From Acidobacteriota bacterium (GTDB taxonomy: Bacteria > Acidobacteriota > Aminicenantia > Aminicenantales > Saccharicenantaceae), in NCBI GenBank assembly GCA_022711665.1, contig JAKLEN010000003.1, forward strand, positions 424,652-488,651: DNA of 64,000 bases, read 5' to 3'. This document shows positions 41,022 through 51,460 of the stretch, piece by piece (positions within the stretch are counted from its first letter, which is position 1; every line of letters begins with the position of its first letter). A program made the translations under genes and the position numbers. The notes under the pieces are model-generated. The model worked only from the letters and a program-made list of their open reading frames with translations, made no database searches and was not told where the DNA came from.

Positions 41022-41661
41022 CTTCATCCCTTTGGACACGGGTTGCCGGCCCGAACTTGCGGTCCCGGACGAGCTCCGGGAACCGGAGAGCCAGCTCCGC
41101 TTCGAGGTTGAGCTTGGCCCGGTGGAGGCAGGACTCCACGGAGGCCAGCGAAACGTCCATGATCTCGGCGATCTCCCGGTAGGAGCGCCCTTCGAATTTA
41201 TTGAGGACGAGCATGGTCCGCTGCTTTTCCGGCAGCGAGGCGACCGCCTTCCGGACGATCGCCCGGGTCTCGTTCAACGACCAGGCGGCCGCCGGATCAG
41301 CCTCTTCGGGAGCGGCGACGTCCGGCCCGTCCGCGTCTCCGTAGGCGGCGCCGCGATGGGTCCCGGCGAGCGGGTCCGCCCTCCTGCCGTCCCGGTTGAA
41401 GTTATGGCAGCGGTTGACGACGATCCGGTAGATCCAGGTGGAGACGCGGCTCTCGTGCCGGAACGTCCCGCTCGCCCTGTAGATCTGAAAGAAAACGTCC
41501 TGGGCGACGTCTTCGGCGTTCTGGGGGTGGTTGAGCAGGCGCGCGCAGAGGCCGAGGACCCTGCCTTGATAGAGCTCGACGAGGGCCTTGAAAGCCCCGA
41601 GGTCCTTGGCGGCGACCCGGCGGAGCAGCGCGCCTTCGTCCAGCGATTCCGGGGTCGGGAT
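41002..41661 (-). CDS. ECF-type RNA polymerase sigma factor with apparent AUC start
   Basis: A 219-codon ECF sigma factor, easily missed because no ATG, GTG or TTG begins it. The frame is open from a TAG at about 41698. TAAGGAG is followed, 7 bases on, by ATC (41661-41659), then PTPESLDEGALLRRVAAKDL. Region 2 has NAEDVAQDVFFQIYRASGTF and STWIYRIVVNRCHNF; region 4 has KFEGRSYREIAEIMDVSLAS. An internal TTG at 41277 would remove all of region 2 and is rejected. It is followed by a zinc anti-sigma gene (20-base overlap) and two Spy-like genes, all coupled. Start assignment is inference. Confidence 0.82.
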   Translation of the reverse strand: MPTPESLDEGALLRRVAAKDLGAFKALVELYQGRVLGLCARLLNHPQNAEDVAQDVFFQIYRASGTFRHESRVSTWIYRIVVNRCHNFNRDGRRADPLAGTHRGAAYGDADGPDVAAPEEADPAAAWSLNETRAIVRKAVASLPEKQRTMLVLNKFEGRSYREIAEIMDVSLASVESCLHRAKLNLEAELALRFPELVRDRKFGPATRVQRDEDEQAKT

Positions 41662-41747
41662 CTTGTCGCTCCTTAGGAAAATGGGATAAAAATCACTCTA
41701 CATTATTAGGACACCGCGGCCGGGAAAAACTGTCGCTCGCCGGACGG

Positions 41748-44126
41748 CTACGGAAGGATCGGGACCGGCGTCCAGCGGTCCGTGGTCGTGCCGTCGCCGA
41801 GCTGGTAGTCGGCGTTGTGGCCCCAGGCCCAGACCGAGCCGTCGACCAGGATGGCGACCGTATGGTCGGCGCCGGCCTCGGCCGCGACGGCGCCGGAGAT
41901 CCCGAGAACGGCCACGGCCGTGGACCTGTTGGCGCCGCTGCCGTCGCCGAGCTGGCCGTAAAAATTCCAGCCGAAGGCGCGCAGGGTCCGGTCGGCCAGG
42001 ATAGCGACGGTGTGGCTGATGCCCGCCTCGACGGAGACGGCGCCGGCCACGCCGATCGCCTGGACCGGCGTCGGCACGGTCATGGGCTGGCTGCCGTTGC
42101 CAAGCTCGCCGTAGGAGCCCGAGCCCCAGCACCAGAGCGTCCCGTCGCCCAGGGCTGCGGCGGCGTGATAGCCGCCGGCGGCGATGGCCGCCGCTCCGGT
42201 CAGGTTCGTCACCTGGACGGGCGTCAGGCGCGGCGTCGTCGTGCCGTCGCCGAGATTGCCGTAGGCGTTCGACCCCCAGGCCCAGACCGTCCCGTCGGAC
42301 CTCAGGGCCAGGCCGAAGAGGTTCCCGGCGGCGATGGCCGTCACGCCCGCGAGCCCCTGCACTTGGACCGGCACGAGGCGGTTGCTGGTCGTGCCGTCGC
42401 CGAGCTGACCGTCGCCGTTGCCGCCCCAGGCCCAGACCGTCCCGTCGCCCTTCAGGGCGTAGGTGCTGTTCTCGCCGCCGGCGACGGCCGTGACGCCCGT
42501 GATGGCCGTGACCTCGACCGGCGAGAGCCGCTCGTTCGTCGTCCCGTCCCCCAGCTGGCCGAACATGTTGCGGCCCCAGGTCCAGACCGTGCCGTCGCTC
42601 TTCAGGGCGACCGAATGATAGAGGCCCGCGGCCGCGGCGACGACCCCCGAGAGGATCGTCACCTGGCCCGGCGAGGGCCGGGGAGACGTGGTCCCGTCGC
42701 CGATCTGCCCCTCGGAATTCCCGCCCCAGGTCCAGCAGGTCCCGTCGCTCTTGGCCAGGACGGTATGGAACCGGCCGGTCGCGACGCCGACCCGCTTGTA
42801 TTCAGCCGAGGCCACCTCGGAGGTCGTCCAGCCGGCGCGATAGGCCACGGCCTTGAGGGTCAGCGTCCTGGCGACGCGGACCGCCGCCGTGTAGATGGTT
42901 CCGGCCGTTTCGCTGGGCGTCGTGCCGTCCGTGGTGTAGCGGATCGACGCGCCCGCGGTCGTCGTCGTGATGGCGACGTCCCTGGCCGCGGCTGAATAGC
43001 CGGGCGTGACGCTGAACTGGGGCCGGGCCACGGTCGTCCCGATAGTGTAGTCGCCGGAAGTGACCGGCGAGGTCGTCCAGCCGGCGCGATAGGCCACGGC
43101 CTTGAGCGTCGCCGACGCGGCGAGGCGCACGGGGGCCGTATAGACCGTGCCGGCGGCCTCGGTCGGCGTCGAGCCGTCGGTCGTCCAGCGGATGGTCGCG
43201 TTCGTGGTGGCCGTGGCGATGGCGACGTCCTGGGCGTCCTGGTAAGTGCCGGGCGCCGGGTCGAAGACCGGGGCCACGACGTCGAACCCGATGACGTAGG
43301 CGCCGGACGTGACCGGCGAGGCCCGGTAGCCGGCCCCGAAAGCGACGGCCTTGAGGGTCAGCGAGGCCGTGACGGGAACCGGGCCCGTATAGAGCGTTCC
43401 GGCAGTTTCGGTCGGCGTCGAGCCGTCGGTGGTGTAGCGGATCGACGCGCCCGCGGTCGTCGTCGTGATGGCGACGTCCTGGGCGGCGGCGTACTCTCCC
43501 GGCCCCGGGCTGAACTCCGTCGCGGCGGCCGGGGGCCCGATCAGGTACTCGCCGGAGGTGACGAGCGAGGTCGTGTATCCGGTCCTGTAGGCGACGGCCT
43601 TGAGGGTCAGGCTGGCGGAGACCGTCACCGGGCCGGCATAGGGCGACCCGTTCGCCTCGCTCGGCGTTGAACCGTCGGTCGTGTAGCGGATGGACGCGCC
43701 GTCCGTCGCCGTGGCGATCGTCACGTCCTGGGCCGTCAGGTATTCGCCCGGCCCCGGGCTGAAGACCGGCGCCGCGACTAGGGGAGCGATGGTGTAGTCT
43801 CCCGAAGTCACCGGCGACGTCGTCCAGCCCGTCCGGTAGGCGACGGCCTTGAGGGTCAGCGACGACCCGACGTGGACGGGCGCCGTGTAGACGGTGCCGG
43901 CCGTTTCGGTCGGCGTCGAGCCGTCGGTCGTGTAGCGGATGGCCGCGCCCGTGGTCGCCGTCGAGACGGCGACGTCGATCTCGGCAGAATACGTCGCGGC
44001 CTGGGGGCTGAAGACCGGCGCCGCGACCGCCTCCGGTTGCGGCTCGTCCTTCTTGACGGCGCAGCCCGCGGCGGCGAGGAGCAGGCCGACGGCGGCCAGG
44101 GCGAAAAACCGTACTCCGTGCTTCAT
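41748..44126 (-). CDS. Lipoprotein with five CHB_HEX_C-like domains and RCC1 repeats
   Basis: A 792-aa lipoprotein (lipobox LLLAAAGCAVKK). Residues about 30-420 are five tandem copies of an approximately 80-residue module (for example YTTDGSTPTETAGTVYTAPV and LTLKAVAYRTGWTTSPVTSG), like the chitobiase/beta-hexosaminidase C-terminal domain. Residues about 425-790 are about seven RCC1 blades (LAKSDGTCWTWGGNSEGQIG, ALKSDGTVWTWGRNMFGQLG, GDGTTTPRLTPVQV), forming a seven-bladed propeller. It is probably a surface protein mediating carbohydrate or protein binding; the ligand is unknown. The repetition is also visible at DNA level with a period near 250 bases. Confidence 0.85.
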   Translation of the reverse strand: MKHGVRFFALAAVGLLLAAAGCAVKKDEPQPEAVAAPVFSPQAATYSAEIDVAVSTATTGAAIRYTTDGSTPTETAGTVYTAPVHVGSSLTLKAVAYRTGWTTSPVTSGDYTIAPLVAAPVFSPGPGEYLTAQDVTIATATDGASIRYTTDGSTPSEANGSPYAGPVTVSASLTLKAVAYRTGYTTSLVTSGEYLIGPPAAATEFSPGPGEYAAAQDVAITTTTAGASIRYTTDGSTPTETAGTLYTGPVPVTASLTLKAVAFGAGYRASPVTSGAYVIGFDVVAPVFDPAPGTYQDAQDVAIATATTNATIRWTTDGSTPTEAAGTVYTAPVRLAASATLKAVAYRAGWTTSPVTSGDYTIGTTVARPQFSVTPGYSAAARDVAITTTTAGASIRYTTDGTTPSETAGTIYTAAVRVARTLTLKAVAYRAGWTTSEVASAEYKRVGVATGRFHTVLAKSDGTCWTWGGNSEGQIGDGTTSPRPSPGQVTILSGVVAAAAGLYHSVALKSDGTVWTWGRNMFGQLGDGTTNERLSPVEVTAITGVTAVAGGENSTYALKGDGTVWAWGGNGDGQLGDGTTSNRLVPVQVQGLAGVTAIAAGNLFGLALRSDGTVWAWGSNAYGNLGDGTTTPRLTPVQVTNLTGAAAIAAGGYHAAAALGDGTLWCWGSGSYGELGNGSQPMTVPTPVQAIGVAGAVSVEAGISHTVAILADRTLRAFGWNFYGQLGDGSGANRSTAVAVLGISGAVAAEAGADHTVAILVDGSVWAWGHNADYQLGDGTTTDRWTPVPILP

Positions 44127-44222
44127 GGGCCCCCTGGACACTTGAGGTTCGGCCCTGACGGGCCGCGACCATCATAGCGTCCCGCGAGGAGGCCTGTCAA
44201 CGCGGGGATAGGGCCGGTCCGG

Positions 44223-44663
44223 CTACTTCTTGACCCTCCGGGCCGTCCATTGCATCTCGCCCATCTCTCCCATGACGCTGGTGCCCTTCATCGTATCGCC
44301 GTCGACCTTGCCCTTGTGGACGATGGACATGTCGCCCATGGGGCCGCCGGTCATGGTGAAGGTGAACTCGATGTCGTTGCCGACGATCTTGCCGGCGCCC
44401 TTGACGCCTTCGCCTCCGGGACCGTCGGGGCCGCCGGGACCGGGGCCGCCCTGCATCGACACTTCGAGGACCTCGCCCTTCTGGACGAACGTGACCACCA
44501 TCGGCGGGCGATCGCCGCCGCCGGGAGGCCCGTCGGGCCCTTCCGGGCCGCCGATCATGGTCAGCTCCCAGGACCCATTGACGTTCGCGGGCTTGGACTG
44601 GGCGGCGGCGCCGAGGACTAGACAGCCGATGGCCAGTATGACGAGAGCCGGTTTGTGTGACAT
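44223..44663 (-). CDS. Exported glycine/proline-rich protein of unknown function
   Basis: A 146-aa protein with a signal peptide (residues 1-21). NVNGSWELTMIGGPEGPDGP opens a lipocalin-like beta pattern (GSWxLxM, VTFVQKGEVLEVS, GNDIEFTFTM, GKVDGDTMKGTSVM) interrupted by two Gly-Pro-rich loops. The pattern recalls small exported proteins that measure or bind metabolites, but no known family is certain. AAGAGGAGCTTCG precedes the ATG. Confidence 0.65.
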   Translation of the reverse strand: MSHKPALVILAIGCLVLGAAAQSKPANVNGSWELTMIGGPEGPDGPPGGGDRPPMVVTFVQKGEVLEVSMQGGPGPGGPDGPGGEGVKGAGKIVGNDIEFTFTMTGGPMGDMSIVHKGKVDGDTMKGTSVMGEMGEMQWTARRVKK

Positions 44664-44752
44664 CGAAGCTCCTCTTTCTCAGCTGGAATCGGGGCGGCGG
44701 GCCAGGCCTCCGCCTAGGATATTAGACGCTCCGGCGGGCCTTTTTATTCCAC

Positions 44753-44781
44753 TTGAAAAATATATTAAATTATTGTATAAA
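44753..44781 (+). promoter_or_regulatory. Promoter of the MacAB/TolC-type efflux operon
   Basis: TTGAAA (44753-44758), a 17-base AT-only-like spacer, and TATAAA (44776-44781). It is a markedly AT-rich island in GC-rich DNA, 50 bases before the operon start. Confidence 0.7.
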
Positions 44782-44832
44782 TGAGACTTCCGAGTTGGAA
44801 GAAAGCTTCCGCCAATCCGTCTCAAGTATCCG

Positions 44833-46251
44833 ATGAAGAGCATGGTCATGAGAAAGTCCCCGTGGTTGTTGTCTCTCCTGGCCGGGCTGGCGCTGGCCTC
44901 GTGCGCCGTCGGGCCGAAGTACCGGGCCCGGACGCCCGAACAGATGAATGTCCCGGCGGCCTGGCACGCCGCCCTGCCCGAGGGGGCGCACGCCGGCGAG
45001 CTGGCGACCTGGTGGATGACGCTCGACGATCCGGTCCTGACCGGCCTCGTCGAAGAGGCCGTCCGGATGAGCCCGACCATGGACCTGGCCCGGGCCCGGC
45101 TGCGCGAATCGCGGGCCCAGCGCAAGGTGGCCGCGGCCGCCCTCTACCCGACGGTCAGCGGCCGGGGAAGCGCGACGACCTCCAAGACGGGGGACGCCGG
45201 GGCGAACACTATGTACCAGGCCGGTTTCGACGCCAGCTGGGAGCCGGACGTCTTCGGCGCGACGCGGCGCTCCCTCCAGGCTTCGACCGCCGAGCTCCAG
45301 GCCGCCGCCGCCAACCTGCACGATGCCCAGGTCTCGCTGGCCGCCGAGGTGGCGACCAATTATATCCAGGTCAGATCGCTGCAGTCCCGGATCGCGAACG
45401 CCAGGGAGAACCTGGCCCTCCAGGCGGAGACACGCGAGATCGCCGGCTGGCGCTACCAGGCCGGGCTCGTCAGCGAGCAGGATTACGAGCAGGCCAAGTC
45501 GTCGGAAGCCCAGACGCGGGCCCAGATCCCGTCCCTCGAGACGAGCCTGGCTGAAGCCCGGAACCGGATCGCCGTCCTGCTCGGTCAGGCTCCCGGCGCT
45601 GCCGACGAGCGCCTGGCCGCCCCGGCCCCCGTTCCGGCCGTCCCCGAGGCCGTCATCGTCGGCATTCCGGCCGACGTCCTGCGGCAGCGGCCCGACGTCC
45701 GGGCCGCCGAGCGCACCCTGGCCGCCCAGACGGCCCGGCTCGGCGCGGCCGTGGCGGCGCAGTTCCCCAGCTTCAGCCTCAGCGGCTCGCTGGGGATCGA
45801 AGGCGTGACCCTGGCCGCCCTGACCGGCGGCGCTCCCCTGATCCGCTCGCTGGCCGCCTCGCTCGCCCAGACGATCTTCGCCGGCGGCCGCATCCGCCAG
45901 CAGATCAAGGTCCAGAGCGCGGTCCTGGACGAGACCTTGGCGACCTACGAGTCGACCGTGCTGACCGCCCTCGAGGACGTGGAGAACGCCCTCGTCTCCC
46001 TGGCCCGCAACCGCGAGCGGTACGGGCACCTGACCGCGGCGGACGAGGCGGCCCGCAGCGCGGCGCTCTACGCGCGGCAGCGCTACCAGGCCGGCCTCGT
46101 CGACTACACCAGCGTCGTCAGCACGCTGCAGAACCTGATATCCGCCTCCGACAGCCTGAAGACCTGCGAGGCCGACGTCACGACGTCGCTCGTTCAGCTC
46201 TACAAGGCCTTCGGCGGCGGCTGGACACCCGACGAAGGAAAGACCCGATGA
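44833..46251 (+). CDS. Outer-membrane efflux lipoprotein (TolC/NodT family)
   Basis: A 472-aa lipoprotein (lipobox LALASCAVGPKY near residues 20-31, typical of the RND/NodT outer-membrane factor family). Two related coiled-coil halves contain the usual RSLQSRIANARENLALQAET-type helices, and DVLRQRPDVRAAERTLAAQT is the family hallmark in the middle. It forms the outer-membrane exit duct. The next three genes give the adaptor, ATPase and permease, so this is a complete tripartite pump. The last 4 bases overlap the adaptor start. ATG codons at 44842 or 44848 are alternative starts. Confidence 0.93.
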   Translation: MKSMVMRKSPWLLSLLAGLALASCAVGPKYRARTPEQMNVPAAWHAALPEGAHAGELATWWMTLDDPVLTGLVEEAVRMSPTMDLARARLRESRAQRKVAAAALYPTVSGRGSATTSKTGDAGANTMYQAGFDASWEPDVFGATRRSLQASTAELQAAAANLHDAQVSLAAEVATNYIQVRSLQSRIANARENLALQAETREIAGWRYQAGLVSEQDYEQAKSSEAQTRAQIPSLETSLAEARNRIAVLLGQAPGAADERLAAPAPVPAVPEAVIVGIPADVLRQRPDVRAAERTLAAQTARLGAAVAAQFPSFSLSGSLGIEGVTLAALTGGAPLIRSLAASLAQTIFAGGRIRQQIKVQSAVLDETLATYESTVLTALEDVENALVSLARNRERYGHLTAADEAARSAALYARQRYQAGLVDYTSVVSTLQNLISASDSLKTCEADVTTSLVQLYKAFGGGWTPDEGKTR

Positions 46252-47558
46252 GCAATGCCAAGACGGATTCCGAAGATTTAATGGCCAAGGTCCTGGGGAC
46301 GGACGAGGAGTCCGGCCGCGTCCGCCGGCTGAAGCGCTGGCTCATCCCCGCGGCCGTGATCGTCCTCGCGGCGCTGGCCGTGCTGGTCGCCGGCTGGCTG
46401 CGCCGCAGCGGCGCCAAGGTCGAATACGTCACCGCCGACGTCGTCCGGGGCAACCTGACGGTCACCGTCCAGGCGACCGGCAACCTGGCTCCGACCAAGG
46501 AGATCACGGTCGGCAGCGAGGTCTCCGGGCAGATCATCGAGGTCAACGTCGACGACAACGACAAGGTCACCAAGGGCCAGGTCCTGGCCCAGATCGACCT
46601 GTCGAAGCTCAACGACGAAGTGGCCCGGTCGAGGGCCAGCCTGACCTCGGCCGAGGCGACCCTGACCCAGACCCAGGCGACCGTGGCCGAGGCCAAGGCC
46701 ACCCTCGACCGGATGAAAGAGGTCCAGACCCTGTCCGGCGGCAAGGTGCCGGCCAAGACGGAGATGGACTCGGCCGAGGCGAGCTACCAGCGGGCCGTGG
46801 CCGACGAGGCCAGCGCCCGGGCCAACGTCGAGAACGCCCGGGCCACGCTGAACTACGACCAGACGAACGTCAAGAAGGCGACCATCACCTCGCCCGTGGA
46901 TGGCGTCGTCCTGGAGCGCAAGGTCGAGCCCGGCCAGACGGTCCAGGCCTCGTTCTCGGCCCCGGAGCTGTTCACCATCGCCGAGAACCTGGCCCAGATG
47001 AAGCTCGAGGTCGACGTCGACGAAGCCGACGTGGGCGACGTCCGGGACGGCCAGACCGCGACCTTCAAGGTCGACACCTACCCGAACCGGACCTACCAGG
47101 CGGTCGTCCAGCGCGTCCGCCTGGGCTCGACGACGACCTCGGGCATCGTCTCCTACGAGGCCGTCCTGACCTTCAGCAACGACGACCTGAGCCTCCGTCC
47201 GGGCATGACCGCCAACGCCGAGATCGTCACCCTCAACCGCGAGAACGTCGTCCTGGCGCCGGCCGCGGCCTTCCGCTGGTCACCGCCGGCGGCCGCCCCC
47301 GGGGCGCCGGCCCGCAAGAACGGCGGCCTGGTCGGCAGCCTGATGCCGGGCCCTCCCGACCGGGACCGCCAGCAGAAGGTCGCCGGCGCGGTCACCTCGA
47401 CGGACAAGGAGCAGACGCTCTGGGTCCTCAAGGACGGCCGGCCGGAAGCGGTCCGGGTCATGGTCGGCGCCCCCAACGGCCGCCTGACCGAGATTACCTC
47501 GGGCGCGATCGAACCGGGCGCCAAGGTCATCACCGAAACGGCCGTGGCCGTGAAGTAA
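46248..47558 (+). CDS. Periplasmic adaptor (MacA/HlyD-family) of an ABC efflux pump
   Basis: A 436-aa membrane-fusion protein with an N-terminal anchor (about 30-50), a lipoyl-type beta domain (VQATGNLAPTKEITVGSEVS), a coiled-coil hairpin (about 120-215), the second lipoyl half (TITSPVDGVVLERKVEPGQT) and beta-barrel and membrane-proximal domains. SEVSGQIIEVNVDDNDKVTK is typical of MacA. It links the inner-membrane ABC permease to the outer-membrane duct. Its start overlaps the previous stop by 4 bases. Confidence 0.93.
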   Translation: MSNAKTDSEDLMAKVLGTDEESGRVRRLKRWLIPAAVIVLAALAVLVAGWLRRSGAKVEYVTADVVRGNLTVTVQATGNLAPTKEITVGSEVSGQIIEVNVDDNDKVTKGQVLAQIDLSKLNDEVARSRASLTSAEATLTQTQATVAEAKATLDRMKEVQTLSGGKVPAKTEMDSAEASYQRAVADEASARANVENARATLNYDQTNVKKATITSPVDGVVLERKVEPGQTVQASFSAPELFTIAENLAQMKLEVDVDEADVGDVRDGQTATFKVDTYPNRTYQAVVQRVRLGSTTTSGIVSYEAVLTFSNDDLSLRPGMTANAEIVTLNRENVVLAPAAAFRWSPPAAAPGAPARKNGGLVGSLMPGPPDRDRQQKVAGAVTSTDKEQTLWVLKDGRPEAVRVMVGAPNGRLTEITSGAIEPGAKVITETAVAVK

Positions 47559-47569
47559 CGGGGTTCCCG

Positions 47570-48279
47570 ATGGCGAACAACGGCACGCCGCTGATCGAGC
47601 TCGCGGGACTGACCAAGTCCTACGGCGAGGGCGCGGCCCAGATCATGGCCCTCAACGGCGTCGACCTGCGGGTCGAGGAGGGCGACTTCGTGGCCATCAT
47701 GGGGCCGAGCGGCTCCGGCAAGTCGACGGTCATGAACATCCTGGGCTGCCTCGACACGCCGACCGGCGGGGCCTACCTCTTCCGCGGCGTCCACGTCGAG
47801 CGGCTGACGAGCCGCCAGCGGACGCTGCTCCGCCGCTATTTCCTGGGCTTCGTCTTCCAGGGGTTCAACCTCCTGGCGCGGACCTCGGCCATCGAGAACG
47901 TCGAGCTGCCCCTGCTCTACCGGGGCGTGCCCAAGGCCGAGCGGCATCAGGCCGCCTCGGCCGCCCTGGCCCAGGTCGGCCTGACGGGCTGGGAAAAGCA
48001 CACGCCGGCGGAGCTCTCCGGCGGCCAGCAGCAGCGGGTGGCCATCGCCCGGGCCCTGGTGACCGATCCGCAGATCCTGCTGGCCGACGAGCCCACCGGC
48101 AACCTCGACTCCCGGCGCGGCCGCGAGATCATGGACCTGCTGGTGTCGCTCAACAAGGACCGCGGCCTGACCATCCTGATGGTCACGCACGACCATGACA
48201 TGGCCGGCTACGCGCACCGCGTCATCCGCTTCGTCGACGGGGTCGTCGAGCGCGACGACGCCAACGGGAGGGCCCTCTG

Positions 48280-48280
<1 letters not shown>
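47570..48280 (+). CDS. ABC transporter ATP-binding protein (MacB/LolD type)
   Basis: A 236-aa ATPase with Walker A GPSGSGKST (about 46-54), Q-loop FQGFNL, signature LSGGQQQRVAIARAL (about 145-159), Walker B ILLADEPTGNLDS and the switch histidine in VTHDHDM. It belongs to the MacB/LolD/FtsE group and powers the MacB-type permease encoded next. Stop and next start overlap (TGATG), so subunits are translated together. Confidence 0.95.
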
Positions 48281-49485
<1,205 letters not shown>

Positions 49486-49517
49486 GCCGGCCCGCCGGCC
49501 CGCCCGCCGGACCCCGG

Positions 49518-51401
49518 CTAGGGCCGGGGCTTGATTCCGAGGTAATTGGCCAGGTTGGCGTTCGGGTCGATCCGGACCTCGATCCTGCCGGGCATGGCGC
49601 TGAGGATGGGATTGACGCCCGGGCCGTGGCCCCCCATGTCGCTGAAGCCGTGGATGATCGTGCCGATGATCACCGCCCCGGGGTGCCGCCCGGGGGCATT
49701 GAGGCCGGCGTGGTCGCGGATGGCCACGACGTCGCCGATCCTGAGCTTCTTCAGTCCGTACTGCTCGACGACCTCGGGGCAGGTCGTCTGGATGTCGTAA
49801 TCGAGGATCTCGACCGGGCTGCCGGCGAACCCGGAGCCCATGATGCGGCCGGGCACTTCCATGACGACGGGGACGACGATCCGGCCGTCCTTGAAGGCCA
49901 GGCCGAGCTTCTCCAGGATCTCGGGCGAGAGCTTGTTGACCTTGACGTCCTCGAAGCCCTCGATCCTGAGACCGACGCCCTTGGCCTTGACCCGGACCCT
50001 GTCGTTCAGGGCCAGCTTCTCGACGGTCTCCGGGGGGAACCAGACCTTGTCGTCCGCGCCGGCGTGGCGGCCGATGTAATACCCCTTGGCGCCGCGCGCC
50101 TCGCCGCTCAGGACCTCGGCCTCGTTGCCGATGCAGGACAGGATGGCCAGGGCGCACTCGCTCGGCGACTGCCGGTCGCGGCCCTGGATGGTGACGCCGG
50201 GCTCGACGTGATCGCCCTGGGCCCAGCCATGGACCGGGTCGCCGAGGGTGACGCGGTAGTTGATCGAGGCCATGCCCAGGGTGAGCGACGGACGGCCGTC
50301 GTAGGTCGTGGTGTATTCGCGGGCCGAGGCGGGCTGGACGACGCCTTCGACCGCCGTGACGATCAGGAGGTCCTTGTTCGTTCTCAGGGCGGTCACCGGC
50401 TTGCGGGCCGCGGCCTTGACCGGCGCCGCGGCCGGCGCGGCCCCGCCGCCGTTCGAGAGCGGCAGGCCGAGGAAGGCGGCGACGTTCGCGGCCGTGTCCA
50501 GCCGCGAGGCCAGCTTGCCGGCCCGGCTGGACAGGACGGGCGTCACGCCGATGCCCATCCCTGACCTGTCGCTGGGCCCGGAGCAGACGACGCCGATCGT
50601 GGCGCCGCCCGTGTAGTGGCCCTTCCAGTAGTCCGATTGGGTGTCCTCGAGAAGGACGAGATCGCCGAAACGGAGCTCGTCGAGGCCGTAGGCCTTGATG
50701 TCGGGCGGGTAGCAGGTCTGGATGTGCCAGTTGCCGGTCAGGGCGAAGCTGCCCGCGCCCTGGCCGACGATCTCGGCCGGGATCCTCTTGACGACCGGAA
50801 CCTCGATCCGGCCGTCGACGACGCGCAGGCCGAGCTTGTCCAGGAGGTCGGGGGAGAGGCCGTGGAGGAAGACGTCCGGGAAGCCCTCGATCTCCAGGCC
50901 GAGCGAATCGGCCTTGGCCTGCACCCGGTCGCCGACCGCCAGGCGGTCCAAAACGTCGGGGGGGAACTGGACGAGGACGTAACCGCCGAACTTGCCGACG
51001 ACGATGCCCTTGCCGCCGCGCGCCTCGCCGCCGACGAGGCGGACTTCGTTGCCGATGGCGGCGTCGGCCAGCCAGGCGTCCTGGCCGGAACGGGAGTCGG
51101 AGACGCTCTCGACGGCGACGCCGACCGTGGCCCGGTCGCCGGCGGCCCAGCCGAAGACCCGGTCGCCGAGCCGGAGGTTATAGTTGATGCCGCCCGTGCC
51201 GACGGCCATCTTGGACTTGCCGTCCCAGGTCGTGAGATAGCCGCGTGAGGGTTGGGCCGCGGCGATCTGGCCCTGGACGGCGATGACCAGGACCTTGTCC
51301 CGGTTCGTCGCCACCGTCTGGGGAGCGGGCCCGGCCACGGCGGCCAGGGCCGTCGCCAGGACGATAAAGAGAGCGGTAGCCAGCGTCATCTTGGTTTTCA
51401 T
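49518..51401 (-). CDS. Exported protein with two tandem DUF4438 domains
   Basis: A 627-aa protein with a signal peptide (residues 1-24). Two homologous halves (about 30-320 and 340-627) each show the DUF4438 pattern: NYNLRLGDRVFGWAAGDR against NYRVTLGDPVHGWAQGDH, GGEARGGKGIVVGK against SGEARGAKGYYIGR, and CYPPDIKAYGLDELRFGDLV against CPEVVEQYGLKKLRIGDVV. DUF4438 proteins are normally single-domain and uncharacterised, so this is an internal duplication plus export. GGAGGACTA precedes the ATG at 51401. It follows the amidohydrolase gene by 59 bases on the same strand, perhaps one operon. Confidence 0.8.
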   Translation of the reverse strand: MKTKMTLATALFIVLATALAAVAGPAPQTVATNRDKVLVIAVQGQIAAAQPSRGYLTTWDGKSKMAVGTGGINYNLRLGDRVFGWAAGDRATVGVAVESVSDSRSGQDAWLADAAIGNEVRLVGGEARGGKGIVVGKFGGYVLVQFPPDVLDRLAVGDRVQAKADSLGLEIEGFPDVFLHGLSPDLLDKLGLRVVDGRIEVPVVKRIPAEIVGQGAGSFALTGNWHIQTCYPPDIKAYGLDELRFGDLVLLEDTQSDYWKGHYTGGATIGVVCSGPSDRSGMGIGVTPVLSSRAGKLASRLDTAANVAAFLGLPLSNGGGAAPAAAPVKAAARKPVTALRTNKDLLIVTAVEGVVQPASAREYTTTYDGRPSLTLGMASINYRVTLGDPVHGWAQGDHVEPGVTIQGRDRQSPSECALAILSCIGNEAEVLSGEARGAKGYYIGRHAGADDKVWFPPETVEKLALNDRVRVKAKGVGLRIEGFEDVKVNKLSPEILEKLGLAFKDGRIVVPVVMEVPGRIMGSGFAGSPVEILDYDIQTTCPEVVEQYGLKKLRIGDVVAIRDHAGLNAPGRHPGAVIIGTIIHGFSDMGGHGPGVNPILSAMPGRIEVRIDPNANLANYLGIKPRP

Positions 51402-51460
51402 TAGTCCTCCTGTCAAAGGTTGATCCGTCCGGCGCGCCGTCGCGCCCGTTGGCCGGCGCG

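Noticed and set aside
41002..41277. 91-aa sigma fragment starting at TTG
   Set aside because: Region 2 of the sigma factor lies upstream in the same open frame with a ribosome site ahead of it.
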